Positions 1-8,564 of a stretch of DNA of 64,000 nucleotides are shown here, in pieces (position 1 is the stretch's first letter; every line of letters begins with the position of its first letter). The position numbers and the translations under genes were made by a program. The DNA comes from JBBRHQ01 sp963738305 (GTDB taxonomy: Bacteria; Actinomycetota; Thermoleophilia; Solirubrobacterales; 70-9). Where the stretch lies: positions 1,391,993 through 1,455,992 of the forward strand of contig CAVTVU010000001.1 in assembly GCA_963738305.1 (NCBI GenBank), read 5' to 3'. The notes under the pieces were generated by a model. It searched no databases. It had not been told where the DNA came from and saw nothing but the letters and a program-made list of their open reading frames with translations.

Positions 1-2
1 TG

Positions 3-98
3 ATCCACGGATTCATCAACATGAGCGCGGTCAGCCGGGGCTGCGACGCTGCCGCGCGCGACCTCGCGGCGGCCGTCCGAGCCCGGCTCGGCGGCTGA
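3..98 (+). CDS. C-terminal end of an alpha/beta hydrolase-like protein (5' truncated)
   Basis: Only the last 31 codons lie in the window, ending at a TGA at 96-98. The peptide contains HGFINMSAVS followed by an alanine/arginine-rich helix. This resembles the end of acetyl-esterase/lipase (hydrolase fold-3) proteins, where an HGF motif carries the catalytic histidine and a C-terminal helix follows. Its last codons lie in a direct repeat that recurs just before the mutase gene, so this gene may once have sat directly upstream of that gene. The family call rests on a very short peptide. Confidence 0.4.
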   Translation: MHGFINMSAVSRGCDAAARDLAAAVRARLGG

Positions 99-123
99 TC
101 CTCCCGCCCGGCCCGCCGCGCCT
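62..123 (+). repeat. Direct repeat copy A (62 bp)
   Basis: Bases 62-123 match 1891-1952 at 59 of 62 positions; the last 43 bases (81-123) are identical to 1910-1952. The repeat covers the end of the hydrolase gene and the GC-rich spacer after it. The two copies frame the whole segment holding the membrane protein at 226-1563. Confidence 0.85.
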
Positions 124-225
124 GGCGGAGTTCAGGGCCCCGTCTCCGCGCGCCTGGGGGCGTGCATCTGCTCCTGCATTCCGGCGGGGTCGCAGTCGGG
201 CGGACTCTGACAGACTTCGCGTCCC

Positions 226-1563
226 TTGCCTGCAACAAAGGGCCAAAGCGCGGTCAGCGGCTTAGCCGTGCCGATCCTAGTCATGATGATGATCGCGTCT
301 GTCGCGGCGCTGTTGTGGTGGGGTCGCGACCAGGTGATGTACGGTGACGATCTCTTCTATGCGACGCGCTTGTCGCACCATTCCCTGCCTCACGCGATCC
401 TCTACTCGAACGTCTACCTGATCGCGGCGCCGCTCGTCCTGTATCGAGCAATGTTCGAGATTCTCGGCATCGGTTCCTACTTTCCCTACCGGGTGGTGGC
501 GGTCGCGCTGGCCTTGCTGTGTGCACTGGTTTTCTACGACCTGGCTCGCCAACGAATCGGTTCCTGGTGGGCGCTTGTGCCGACAGTGTCACTTCTCTTC
601 TTCGGCTCGGCTTGGGACGTTCTGATCACCGGCGCCCGCTTTCCTGAATTGATCGCTGTTGGTTCCGGGCTCGGGGCGATGATTCTGATCGAGCGGGGCA
701 ACCGTTACCGCGATGCGTTGGCGGCCGGGTTGCTCTGTGTATCAGTGACCTCCCATCTGATCGGCCTTGCATTTGTTACGGCCGGTGCGGTCATGGTTGC
801 GATGCGCCCCTCGCCAAAGCGATGGACGAGCTCCTGGATCGTCATCCTTCCGGCGTGCCTGTTCGGTATTTGGTACCTGTTCTTCAGGGTGGACCTCGGA
901 CGCGGGCCGACCGACATATTCGACGTCATCTCATTCAGCTTCTCGTCGTGGACGATGCTGATTGCGGCGCTCTCAGGGCTCTCCAAGCCGTTGAGTGACC
1001 CGGTCTATGAGCAGCCGCTGGCCAAATTGGTGGTTGGCTTGTCCTCCTCATCATCATTGCCATCACTGCGTTTCGCTTTCGCGCCTGAAGCCAACCTATT
1101 GGGCCGCTGCGGCTGGACTCTGCTTCCTGTTTGCTGAGCCGCGACTAGGACCTGAAGGGTTATTTCGTTCACCGGATACGTCGCGCTACTTCTATCCGCA
1201 GGCTGTTCTCTTTCTCTTGATGCTGGTCGAGTTGGCTGCGACATGGCGGGGCGAGAAATGGTCTCGGTTGAGCATGGCAGCGGCGGGGGCGATCGTCTGC
1301 CTCGCGGCAATCGGCCTCTCAATCAACTTGGTGATCTTCAACGACGAAAGCCGGCGGCTTCGGACCGTGGCAAATGGGTTCATAGGATTGACCAGCGCCT
1401 TCGATCTCGAGAGAACCAGACTGAACCGGGATTACACCCGGACGTTTTCCTGGCGAACGCCGGTGATTATCTGGACGCATCGGCAGCGTTTGGATCGATT
1501 GGCGATTCTCCGTCTCAGCTCGCGCGAGCCGCAGAACCTGTCCGAATCTCGGCCGACTCGTGA
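226..1563 (+). CDS. Polytopic membrane protein, GT-C glycosyltransferase-like (frameshifted)
   Basis: Joining three frames gives about 445 residues with roughly ten hydrophobic segments. The first segment starts at the methionine run after 283, so the true start may be GTG 268 or ATG 283 rather than TTG 226. A GDDLFYA motif after the first helix is the acidic-loop arrangement of GT-C transferases (GT39/RgtB-like), where this loop holds the catalytic acid. The frame breaks near 1033, 1085 and 1440; hydrophobic sequence continues across each break, which points to indels rather than decay. The overall plan, including an LLFFGSAWDVL segment, parallels the protein at 11233-12951 (LLLFLGSTPEVL). 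A role in surface-glycan assembly is inferred from the neighbouring glycosyltransferases. Confidence 0.5.
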
Positions 1564-1890
1564 GGGGGGGACGGCCGACGGGTCGCCGGCCGGAGGGTCG
1601 GCCGGCGGGTAGCGCGGCGCGATGGTGCGCCCGCGGTCGCGGCGCGGGGCGCTCGGGCCGCTCGCCGCCGGGGGCGGGCCGTACGGCCCCTGAGCTCCCG
1701 GGGGCGCGGTCTCCCCAGGTCGGCCCCTCGCCTTCCGGGCGTCGGCCGCCGGTGCGTGGTCCGTCCGTGCCGCTTCGTTGCGCTCCGCTGGTGCGCGCTG
1801 CCCTGGCCTGCTGTCTCCCGTGGCGGTCCGTCTGTGGTCCTCGCGCGAGTCGCCTCCTCTTGATGCCGAGCCCGCGTTCGTATGGTTGAT
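1564..1890 (+). other. Long GC-rich spacer, no supported gene
   Basis: The stretch between the membrane protein and the second repeat copy is extremely GC-rich and low in complexity. Frames open across it have arginine/proline/glycine-rich translations typical of non-coding GC-rich DNA. A 14-base perfect palindrome, GGGCCGTACGGCCC, lies at 1676-1689. I see no promoter or RNA gene here. Confidence 0.5.
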
Positions 1891-1952
1891 CCCCGCGGCG
1901 GCCATCCGTGCCCGGCTCGGCGGCTGATCCTCCCGCCCGGCCCGCCGCGCCT
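1891..1952 (+). repeat. Direct repeat copy B (62 bp)
   Basis: This is the second copy of the 62-base repeat and ends 14 bases before the mutase start. It still encodes the last residues of the hydrolase in frame (RARLGG then stop), with a Val-to-Ile change against copy A. It therefore looks like a duplicated gene end left behind by an insertion or rearrangement. Confidence 0.8.
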
Positions 1953-1957
1953 ATCCT
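1952..1957 (+). promoter_or_regulatory. Putative -10 box TATCCT of a leaderless mutase promoter
   Basis: TATCCT lies nine bases before the ATG at 1967, and there is no Shine-Dalgarno sequence between them. The spacing matches actinobacterial leaderless promoters, in which the transcript starts at or next to the start codon. The same arrangement recurs at many genes in this window. Confidence 0.5.
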
Positions 1958-1966
1958 TCCGCGCAG

Positions 1967-3592
1967 ATGCCCGAGGGGACAGAGACCCGCTTCATCGCCC
2001 CCGTCAACGGCCCGGACGACGAGCGCGTCTTCACCGACTCGGGGATCGAGATCGAGCCCGTCTACACCGAGGCCGACGTCGCCCCGGGGCTCGAGGAGCG
2101 CCTCGGCGAGCCCGGCTCACCGCCCTTCACCCGCGGTATCCACGAGCGCATGTATCGCGACCGCCTCTGGACGATGCGCCAGTACGCCGGCTTCGCGAGC
2201 GCCGAGGACACGAACGAGCGCTACCGCTACCTGATCGAGCACGGCTCCACCGGCCTCTCGATGGCCTTCGACCTCCCGACCCAGCTCGGCCGCGACTCCG
2301 ACGACCCCCTCTGCCGTGGCGAGGTCGGGCGCACAGGGGTCCCGATCGACACGATCGAGGACATGCGCATCTGCTTCGACCAGATTCCCCTCGACGGCGT
2401 CTCCACCTCGATGACGATCAACGCCCCGGCGGCGATCCTGCTGCTCCTCTACGAGCTGGTCGGCGAGGAGCAGGGAGTCGCGCCCGAGAAGCTGCGCGGG
2501 ACGGTCCAGAACGACGTCCTCAAGGAATACATGGCGCGGGGCAACTACATCTACCCGCCGGAGCCGACCATGCGGCTGACGACCGACATCTTCGAGTACT
2601 GCCACCGCCGGATCCCGAAGTGGAACACGATCTCGATCTCCGGCTACCACATCCGCGAGAAGGGCTGCTCGGCGGTGCAGGAGGTCGCCTTCACCCTCTC
2701 CAACGCGATCGCCTACGTAGAGGCGGCGCTCGCGCGCGGCCTCGAGATCGACGAGTTCGCTCCCCGTCTCGCGTTCTTCTTCAACTGCCACAACAACGTC
2801 TTCCAGGAGGTCGCCAAGTTCCGGGCGGTGCGCCGGATGTGGGCGGAGATCGTGCGCGATCGCTTCGGCGCCACCGAGGAGAGCTCGATGAAGATCCGCT
2901 TCCACACCCAGACCGGCGGGGTCACGCTCCAGGCCCAGCAGCCCGAGGTCAACATCATCCGCGTCGCCCTGCAGGGCTTCGCCGCGGTCGCCGGCGGCAC
3001 GCAGTCGCTGCACACCAACGGCTTCGATGAGGCGCTGGCGCTGCCCACCGAGCGCTCTGCGCGAATCGCCCTCCGCACCCAGCAGGTCCTCGCCCACGAG
3101 TCGGGGGTGGCCGACACGGTGGACCCGTTCGCCGGCTCCTACTTCGTCGAGTCGCTGACCGACGAGATCGAGGCGCGGGCCAGGGAGCTGATGGCGAAGG
3201 TCTCCGAGCTGGGGGGCTCGGTCGAGGCGCTCGACTTCATGCAGCGCGAGATCGAGGAGTCCGCGGCTTCCTACCACGAGCGCTACCGCAGCGGTCAGGA
3301 CATCGTCGTCGGCGTCAACCGCTACGTCACCGACACGGTCGACGACGTCGACATCCTGCGCGTCGACCAGGCCTCCGAGGACCACCAGCTGAAGCGGCTC
3401 GCCGCCTTCAAGGACGCGCGCGACACCACAGCGGTCGAGGCGAGGCTCGAGCAGCTCCGCGACGCCGCCCAAGGCGAGGCCAACCTGCTGGACCCGATCC
3501 GCGAGGCGCTGCGGGCCGGCGCATCGATCGGCGAGGTGTGTGGGGCCATGCGCGACGTATTTGGCGAGTACCGGGGCGGAGCGTTCTTCTAG
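1967..3592 (+). CDS. mcmA1: Methylmalonyl-CoA mutase, large (substrate-binding) subunit
   Basis: This intact 541-residue protein isomerises methylmalonyl-CoA and succinyl-CoA with adenosylcobalamin. The length and the absence of a C-terminal cobalamin domain match the separate large subunit, so a B12-binding partner must be encoded elsewhere. Visible motifs are RQYAGFASAE (71-80), FDLPTQLGRD (101-110), SISGYHIREKG (223-233, with His228) and HTNGFDEALALPTE. Tyr73 and Arg191 (in EYMARGNYIYPP) correspond to the pair that binds the substrate carboxylate in methylmalonyl-CoA mutases; isobutyryl-CoA mutases have Phe and Gln there. It works with the carboxylase subunits at 16526 and 30919 and with succinyl-CoA synthetase at 40629-42641. 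A methylmalonyl substrate is therefore well supported, though the residue matching was done by eye. Confidence 0.9.
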   Translation: MPEGTETRFIAPVNGPDDERVFTDSGIEIEPVYTEADVAPGLEERLGEPGSPPFTRGIHERMYRDRLWTMRQYAGFASAEDTNERYRYLIEHGSTGLSMAFDLPTQLGRDSDDPLCRGEVGRTGVPIDTIEDMRICFDQIPLDGVSTSMTINAPAAILLLLYELVGEEQGVAPEKLRGTVQNDVLKEYMARGNYIYPPEPTMRLTTDIFEYCHRRIPKWNTISISGYHIREKGCSAVQEVAFTLSNAIAYVEAALARGLEIDEFAPRLAFFFNCHNNVFQEVAKFRAVRRMWAEIVRDRFGATEESSMKIRFHTQTGGVTLQAQQPEVNIIRVALQGFAAVAGGTQSLHTNGFDEALALPTERSARIALRTQQVLAHESGVADTVDPFAGSYFVESLTDEIEARARELMAKVSELGGSVEALDFMQREIEESAASYHERYRSGQDIVVGVNRYVTDTVDDVDILRVDQASEDHQLKRLAAFKDARDTTAVEARLEQLRDAAQGEANLLDPIREALRAGASIGEVCGAMRDVFGEYRGGAFF

Positions 3593-3639
3593 GGGAACGC
3601 ACGGCGGCCGGGGGGGGAGAGAGACGCGGACGCAACGAG

Positions 3640-5216
3640 CGAGCTGCCGCAACGGCGAACGACGGAGGCGTCCGGGCCCGAGGGCGGTTCTCTCCAACCC
3701 CATCCTCATCGCCGCCCTGACCGTCCTGGGCTTCGCCATCCGGCTCGCAGGTCTCGGCCAGAGCCTCTTCGGGGATGAGCTCTCCACGTACTGGGTGGTT
3801 ACGATCCCCTCGTCTTGGGCGTGGTCGGGACAGTTCACTCCAACGCCGAGATCACCCCCCCGCTCTATTTCCTGCTCGCCAAGCTGGCGACCTAGCTCGA
3901 TGTCTCCCCGGAGATGCTGCGATTGCCATCGTTGATCGCCGGTACCGCAACGATCCCGCTCGACCTATGTGCTGGGGGCCCGGACCGTGGGCAAGCGGGC
4001 CGGGGCGGTTGCGGCTGCGCTGGTCGCGCTCAGCCCCTTCATGATCTATTACTCGACAGAGGCTCGGGGCTACCAGGTCATGATCGCTCTCCTCGTCGCT
4101 TCCACCCTGGCCTGCTGCGGGCAGTCGAGAGCGGGAGGGGTGGGCTGGTGGATCGCCTACGGTGCCTTTTCCTGCGCTGCCATGTACACACATTACACCG
4201 TGGCCTTTGTCTTGGCGGGACAGGCCCTGTGGGCTCTTTGGTCTCACCCGCCGGCGCGGCGTGGTGTGCTGCTCGCCAACCTCGGGGCTGCCCTCGCCTA
4301 CCTGCCCTGGATCTCGGGCTTCGATCGCCGATTTCAACTCGCCGACGACGGACATGCTCTCGGGCTGCAGCCGTTCACCCTGGACGAGGTACGGGCTCGC
4401 TCGGCCATTGGTGGATCGGGTATGGCTATGCCCTGACCCCACTGAGCAAGCTGCCGGGCTATCCAGCGTTAATCCTGCTCGGCGCCGGATCGCTTCTTGG
4501 CGTCGGGCTGGTAGTGGCAGAGCAGGTCAGCGTCCGGGTCGGACACCCGTTTCGCATCGAGGCCAAGCTGGGGCTGATCTTGGCATTGGCGTTGGCGACG
4601 CTGGTCGGCGAGGCGGTCGTCAGCGCCTTTTCCACCAATCTATTCGGGGCCCGGAACCTGGCCGCCGCCTGGCCCGGGTGCGCGCTCTTGGCGGCGCCTC
4701 GGTGACCAATTCGGCACGGCGCACGGTCTGGATTGCCTCCACCATGCTGGTGATTGCCGCGTTCGCGATCGGAGCGGTGAAGATGTTGAGCAAGAGCGCG
4801 CAGCGGCCCGACTACGACGCACCGGCGCATGCCATAGCGGCCCAAGCGACCCCGAGCGACGTCGTCATCGAGCAAGTGTTCAGCCCGGGACCGTTCAGCG
4901 AACCTCGACACCACGCTGGGCCGCCAGTACCGGATCATCCGCGTCGGGGCACCGCAGGAGAGACCCATCCCTTCACGCACGTACGATCGGATCGCACGCC
5001 TCAACAGATTGCTTCCGAGGCGATGGCGGCGTTGCGCCCGGGGGGACGCGTTTTCGTCGTCGGCAGCAGGAGGCACTCAGTTGGTCTCGGTCAGGAGGTC
5101 CTGGCCGGCTGCGACCTCTGTTCCACCTGTCACAGCGGAGGGTCTACGACGGCCTGTATCCGGTCAAACTGCTGGTCCTCGATCGGCGTGGCAATGGCCA
5201 GCCTGGCGGTCCCTAG
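3640..5216 (+). pseudogene. GT39-type membrane glycosyltransferase, multiply frameshifted
   Basis: Reading across frames recovers a typical GT39/ArnT-like protein of about 500 residues: an N-terminal helix, FGDELSTYW with the catalytic acidic residues, TPPLYFLLAKL, PSLIAGTATIPL, YYSTEARGYQ and many membrane helices, then a soluble tail. It would transfer a sugar from a polyprenyl-phosphate donor on the outer membrane face. Frames change near 3830, 3895, 3965, 4400, 4690, 4905, 5005 and 5100, and the tail ends at the TAG at 5214-5216. The start is not resolvable; the first clear residues are near 3690. So many breaks make real decay possible, but every segment is still recognisable, so indels remain likely. 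Confidence 0.6.
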
Positions 5217-5996
5217 GTCAGCTGCCGCCTTCGTCCGTGGACCTCGGCCGGGGCTCGGGCATGGAACATCGGGTCCGCCCTCGGCAGGCGCGCCGGCGAT
5301 CCGCACCCGCCAGCGGAGGATCAGCAGGATCATCCGCATCCCGATGCGAGCGCCGCCGGGGTCGCCGGTCGCGGCGGAGCGTCCCACCCGGGGCAGGTAG
5401 TTGACGGGCACCTCGACGAAGCGGGCGCCGGAGGTGATCGTCAGCAGCAGGATCTCCGCCCCGGCATGGTTGCCGCCGACGGTCATCTCGGAGGCGACCC
5501 GGTCGGCCATCTCGCGGGTGAACAGGCGGTAGCTGCAGCCGACGTCGCTGAGGTGGCTGGTGTTGAAGAGCGCCTCGACCAGCTTCCCAACGCCCCAGTT
5601 GCCCCAGCGCAGGAACCAGTCCATGTTCGCCCCGTGCCAGATCAGCTCCCGCGTCGTTCGGGTGCCGAAGACCGCGTCGCACTCGTCGCTGTAGACGAGC
5701 AGCTTGCTGATGTCCTCGGGCAGGAAGGTGCCGTCGGGCTCGGCCAGGACGACGAGGTCGCCGCTCGACTCGATCAGGCCCCGCCGGGTCGCGTGGCCGT
5801 AGCCCTGCGGCGTCTCGAACACCTCGGTGGCCCCGGTCTCGGCGACCTCCTCGCTGGTCCCGGGCTCGGCGTTGTTGTTGACGACCAGGACCTCGTCGAC
5901 CACCCCGGTGGCGAAGAATCCCTCGATCACGCTGCGGATCGATCCCCGCTCCGCGTAGGTCATCAGCACGACCGAGACTCGCTTCCCTTCCCACAT
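5130..5996 (-). CDS. GT2 glycosyltransferase, polyprenyl-phosphate mannose/glucose synthase-like
   Basis: The protein opens with KRVSVVLMTYAERGSI, the GT-A nucleotide-binding strand, and carries EVLVVNNN, an EPDG acidic motif in place of DxD, and SDVGCSYRLF. This pattern fits DPM1-like family 2 enzymes that charge a lipid carrier with sugar on the cytoplasmic face, which would feed the neighbouring GT39 enzyme. The open frame runs to 5130 and overlaps the convergent gene by 87 bases. Alternatively, a frameshift after the last helix would end it at 5218, two bases from the neighbour's stop. The start ATG (5996) is preceded on this strand by TAGGAT with a nine-base gap. Confidence 0.75.
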   Translation of the reverse strand: MWEGKRVSVVLMTYAERGSIRSVIEGFFATGVVDEVLVVNNNAEPGTSEEVAETGATEVFETPQGYGHATRRGLIESSGDLVVLAEPDGTFLPEDISKLLVYSDECDAVFGTRTTRELIWHGANMDWFLRWGNWGVGKLVEALFNTSHLSDVGCSYRLFTREMADRVASEMTVGGNHAGAEILLLTITSGARFVEVPVNYLPRVGRSAATGDPGGARIGMRMILLILRWRVRIAGAPAEGGPDVPCPSPGRGPRTKAAADLGTARLAIATPIEDQQFDRIQAVVDPPL

Positions 5997-6005
5997 CTGC
6001 AGGCG

Positions 6006-6011
6006 ATCCTA
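6006..6011 (-). promoter_or_regulatory. Putative -10 box TAGGAT of the GT2 gene
   Basis: On the minus strand TAGGAT lies nine bases before the ATG at 5996. No ribosome binding site is visible, so a leaderless transcript is likely. The motif faces away from the methyltransferase gene starting at 6073. Confidence 0.45.
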
Positions 6012-6072
6012 GTGGCGGCCGCGCAGCCGAGCGGCCGCGGCACGAAGACTGCCAAGATCGTGCCCGGATGCG

Positions 6073-6877
6073 ATGGTGACCAAACTCGCGAGCTCATGGC
6101 CGAACCCGCTCGCAGTGAAGGTCACCGGGGAGCGCGTGGTCAGCCCGGTGGGCGGTTCAACCCGACCTGGCAGCGCCACGTCGCCGCCTACGCGCTCGCC
6201 GCGCCCTATCTCGGCCCCGGGCGGATGCTCGACCTCGGCTGCGGTGTCGGCCACAGCTATCACCTGCTCGCGCCACGCGAGACGGTCGGCGTCGACATCG
6301 ATCCGGAGGCACTGGCCGGTCAGGACGCGAGACGGTCGTCGCCGACATGCGGCGGCCTCCCTTCGGCGATGGCAGTTCGCCTCGGTGCTCTCGGTCCAGT
6401 CGCTCGAGCACGTGCCCGACCCCGAGCGCGTCGTGGCCGAGGCCGCGAGGGTGCTCGAGCCAGACGGGCGGGCCATCTTCGTCACCCCGAACCGGCTGAC
6501 TCTCGGCCGGCCCGACGAGATCATCGACCCCTACCACTACATCGAGTTCGACCCGGAGGAGCTGCGGCGGCTATGCCGGGCTCGCTTCGAGGAGGTCGAG
6601 CTTCGCGGGCTGTTCGGCTCCGCCCGCTACATGGAGCTCTTCGACGAGGAGCGCCGCGGCTCGACCGGATCTTGCGGACTCGACCCGCTGCGCCTGCGGC
6701 GCCTGGTGCCTGCGCGGGCAAGCAGCGCCTCTACGACCTGATGCTGCGCCGCTACCGGCACGAGACGATCCGCGGGCCGACGCGATCGACGCGGAGGACT
6801 TCGAGTTCCGCGAGAGCGGGCTCGAGGAGGCGCTCGACTTGTGCGCGATCTGCCGCGTCCCCGCGGAGCTGGAATGA
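6073..6877 (+). CDS. Class I SAM-dependent methyltransferase (frameshifted)
   Basis: After a short lead (VTGERVVSPVGG) the reading frame shifts near 6155, then continues as FNPTWQRHVAAY, the SAM-binding motif MLDLGCGVGHSYHLL, and the acidic VGVDIDPE. A second break near 6330 leads to QSLEHVPDPERVV (motif IV) and LEPDGRAIFVTPNR, typical of the Methyltransf_11 group. More breaks lie near 6660 and 6780; the end is LCAICRVPAELE and stop. The stop overlaps the start of the next methyltransferase (ATGA), so the two are translationally coupled. The substrate is probably a sugar or a lipid-linked intermediate, judged only from the surrounding glycosyltransferases. Confidence 0.65.
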
Positions 6878-7807
6878 CGTCGCCGACGCCGACCGCGCTG
6901 ACGCTTCCGTGGTGGCACGAGGACGCTCCCGGCGAGACTGCGCCTGGTGCGGGTCGCCGCTCGGGCCGGACGCCGGCCAGGCTCCGCGGCCGGGTGGTCT
7001 GCCCCGCTGCGGCGCCGCGACCACCGATCCATGGCCGAGCGAGGAGCTGACGGCGCCTACGGGACCTGGTACCGGCCGCGGGCGGGCGGCGCTACTCGAT
7101 GATCGGCGACGCCTGCTCACCCGCACGCGGGCACTGATTGCCAGCCGGCTCGACCAGATCGCCCCGCCGGGGCGCATGCTCGACGTGGGCGCCGGGGAGG
7201 GGACGCTGATCGACGCCCTGGGCGCGCGGCCGCCCGGCGACGGGCCTCGAGCGAGACGCCGACGGCGCGCCGACGTGCTCGATGAGCCGCTCGACAGATC
7301 GAGGGGGCAGTGGGCGGCGGTCGTCTTCTGGCACTCGCTCGAGCACCTTCCCGCGCCGGGCGAGGCGATCCGCGAGGCGGCCCGGCTGCTGGACCCCGGC
7401 GGCGTCGTCTCGTCGCAGTCCCCAACACCGACAGCCTCCAGGCCGAGACTTCGGCGACCGCTGGCTTCACCTCGACCTGCCACGACACCTCGTCCACCTC
7501 TCCGCGCGGGCGCTGCCCTCGGGCCTCGAGAGGACGGGTTCGGGTCGAGAGGGTGTCCCAGGTCCGCGGCGGGCAGATCGTGATCGGATGGCTGGACGGG
7601 CTGGTCGGTGCCTGCCGGGCGACCTCCGCCTCTACCAGGCCCTTCGCCGGCCGCAGCGCGAAGCGCAGCAGATGACCAGCCGCGCCGCGGGTCGCCACGA
7701 TCGCCGCCGGGGTCGCTCCTGCTGCCGGTGGCCGCTCGCCTGCGCCGCGGTCGAGATCGCGCTGCGGCCGGGCGGGAACGGTCTACGTCGAGGCGCGGCG
7801 TGGCTGA
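6874..7807 (+). pseudogene. Zinc-ribbon SAM-dependent methyltransferase, multiply frameshifted
   Basis: The start ATG overlaps the previous stop. Combining frames gives an N-terminal zinc-ribbon motif (CAWCGSPLG with a later CPRCG), a TWYRP segment, then MLDVGAGEGTLIDALG (SAM site), VFWHSLEHLPAPGEAI and LDLPRHLVHLS. The C terminus is hydrophobic and ends in VEARRG and stop. This plan is common among sugar or lipid-linked methyltransferases in polysaccharide clusters. At least six frame changes occur (near 6955, 7000, 7060, 7230, 7420 and 7540-7700). It runs directly into the GT2 gene, whose GTG start lies inside its last codons. I infer one three-gene unit acting on a common glycan substrate. 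Confidence 0.55.
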
Positions 7808-8550
7808 GGCGGGCACCGAAAAGCCAAGGTCGTCGTCGTGATGCCGGCCCGCCAGGCCGCGGCGACCCTGGAGCGGACCTTCGCGGAGATTCCCCAGGAC
7901 GAGGTCGACGAGGTGATACTGGTCGACGACTCCTCCACCGATGAGACGGTGGACCTGGCGCGCCAGCTGCCGCTGCAGCTGGTCTGGCATCCGCATCAGG
8001 TGGGCTATGGCGGCAACCAGAAGACCTGTTACATGGAGGCGCTCCAGCGCGACGCCGACGTCGTCGTGATGCTCCACCCCGACGGCCAGTACGAGCCGGA
8101 GCTGATCCCGGCGATGGTGGAGCCGATCCTCAGGGCGAGGCCGACCTCGTGCTCGGCTCGCGCCTGCTGATCCCCGGCGCGGCGCTGGCCGCTGGGATGC
8201 CGCGCTGGAAGTACGTCGCGAACCGCTTCCTGACGGCGATCCAGAACCGGATAATGGGCACCCGTCTGTCCGAGGCCCACACCGGATACCGGGCCTACTC
8301 GCGCGACCTGCTGCTCACCGTCCCCTTCCTGCGCAATTCACTCGACTTCGGCTTCGACTCGGAGCTGCTGATGCAGGCCTCCTACTTCGGCTTCACGATC
8401 AAGGAGGTGCCGGCCCGCTGCCGCTACTTCGAGGAGGCCTCGTCGGTCGGCTTCAAGGGCGCGGTCTACGGACTCAAGACGCTCTGGGCGGGGGTGCGCC
8501 TGGTCCTGCACCGCTGGGGTCTGGTGCCCTCGCGCAAGTTCAGGCCCTGA
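7800..8550 (+). CDS. GT2 glycosyltransferase, dolichyl-phosphate-sugar synthase-like
   Basis: From the GTG at 7800 the lead peptide VAEAGTEK shifts frame near 7825 into AKVVVVMPARQAAATLE, followed by EVILVDDSSTDET (the GT-A DDS motif), LVWHPHQVGYGGNQK, VVMLHPDGQYEPEL and, after a second break near 8135, LGSRLLIPGAAL and EAHTGYRAYSRDLL. These are hallmarks of family 2 enzymes that make polyprenyl-phosphate sugars or elongate lipid-linked glycans. The C-terminal part after 8149 is intact and ends RKFRP. Its 5' end overlaps the methyltransferase upstream. Its 3' end meets the converging membrane-protein gene with only 14 bases between the stops. Confidence 0.75.
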
Positions 8551-8564
8551 GGCGGAAGCGCCGG

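Noticed and set aside
1560..1905. Short open frames in the GC-rich spacer
   Set aside because: They have low-complexity Arg/Gly/Pro translations and no start signals or motifs.
2117..3838. A 570-codon open frame antisense to methylmalonyl-CoA mutase
   Set aside because: It has the same antisense artefact character and no recognisable domain, and the sense strand is an intact enzyme.
5466..7583. A 705-codon plus-strand open frame starting opposite the GT2 gene
   Set aside because: Its first 200 codons are antisense to GT2. The rest joins parts of two methyltransferases only because frame breaks remove the stops; it is not a real fusion.
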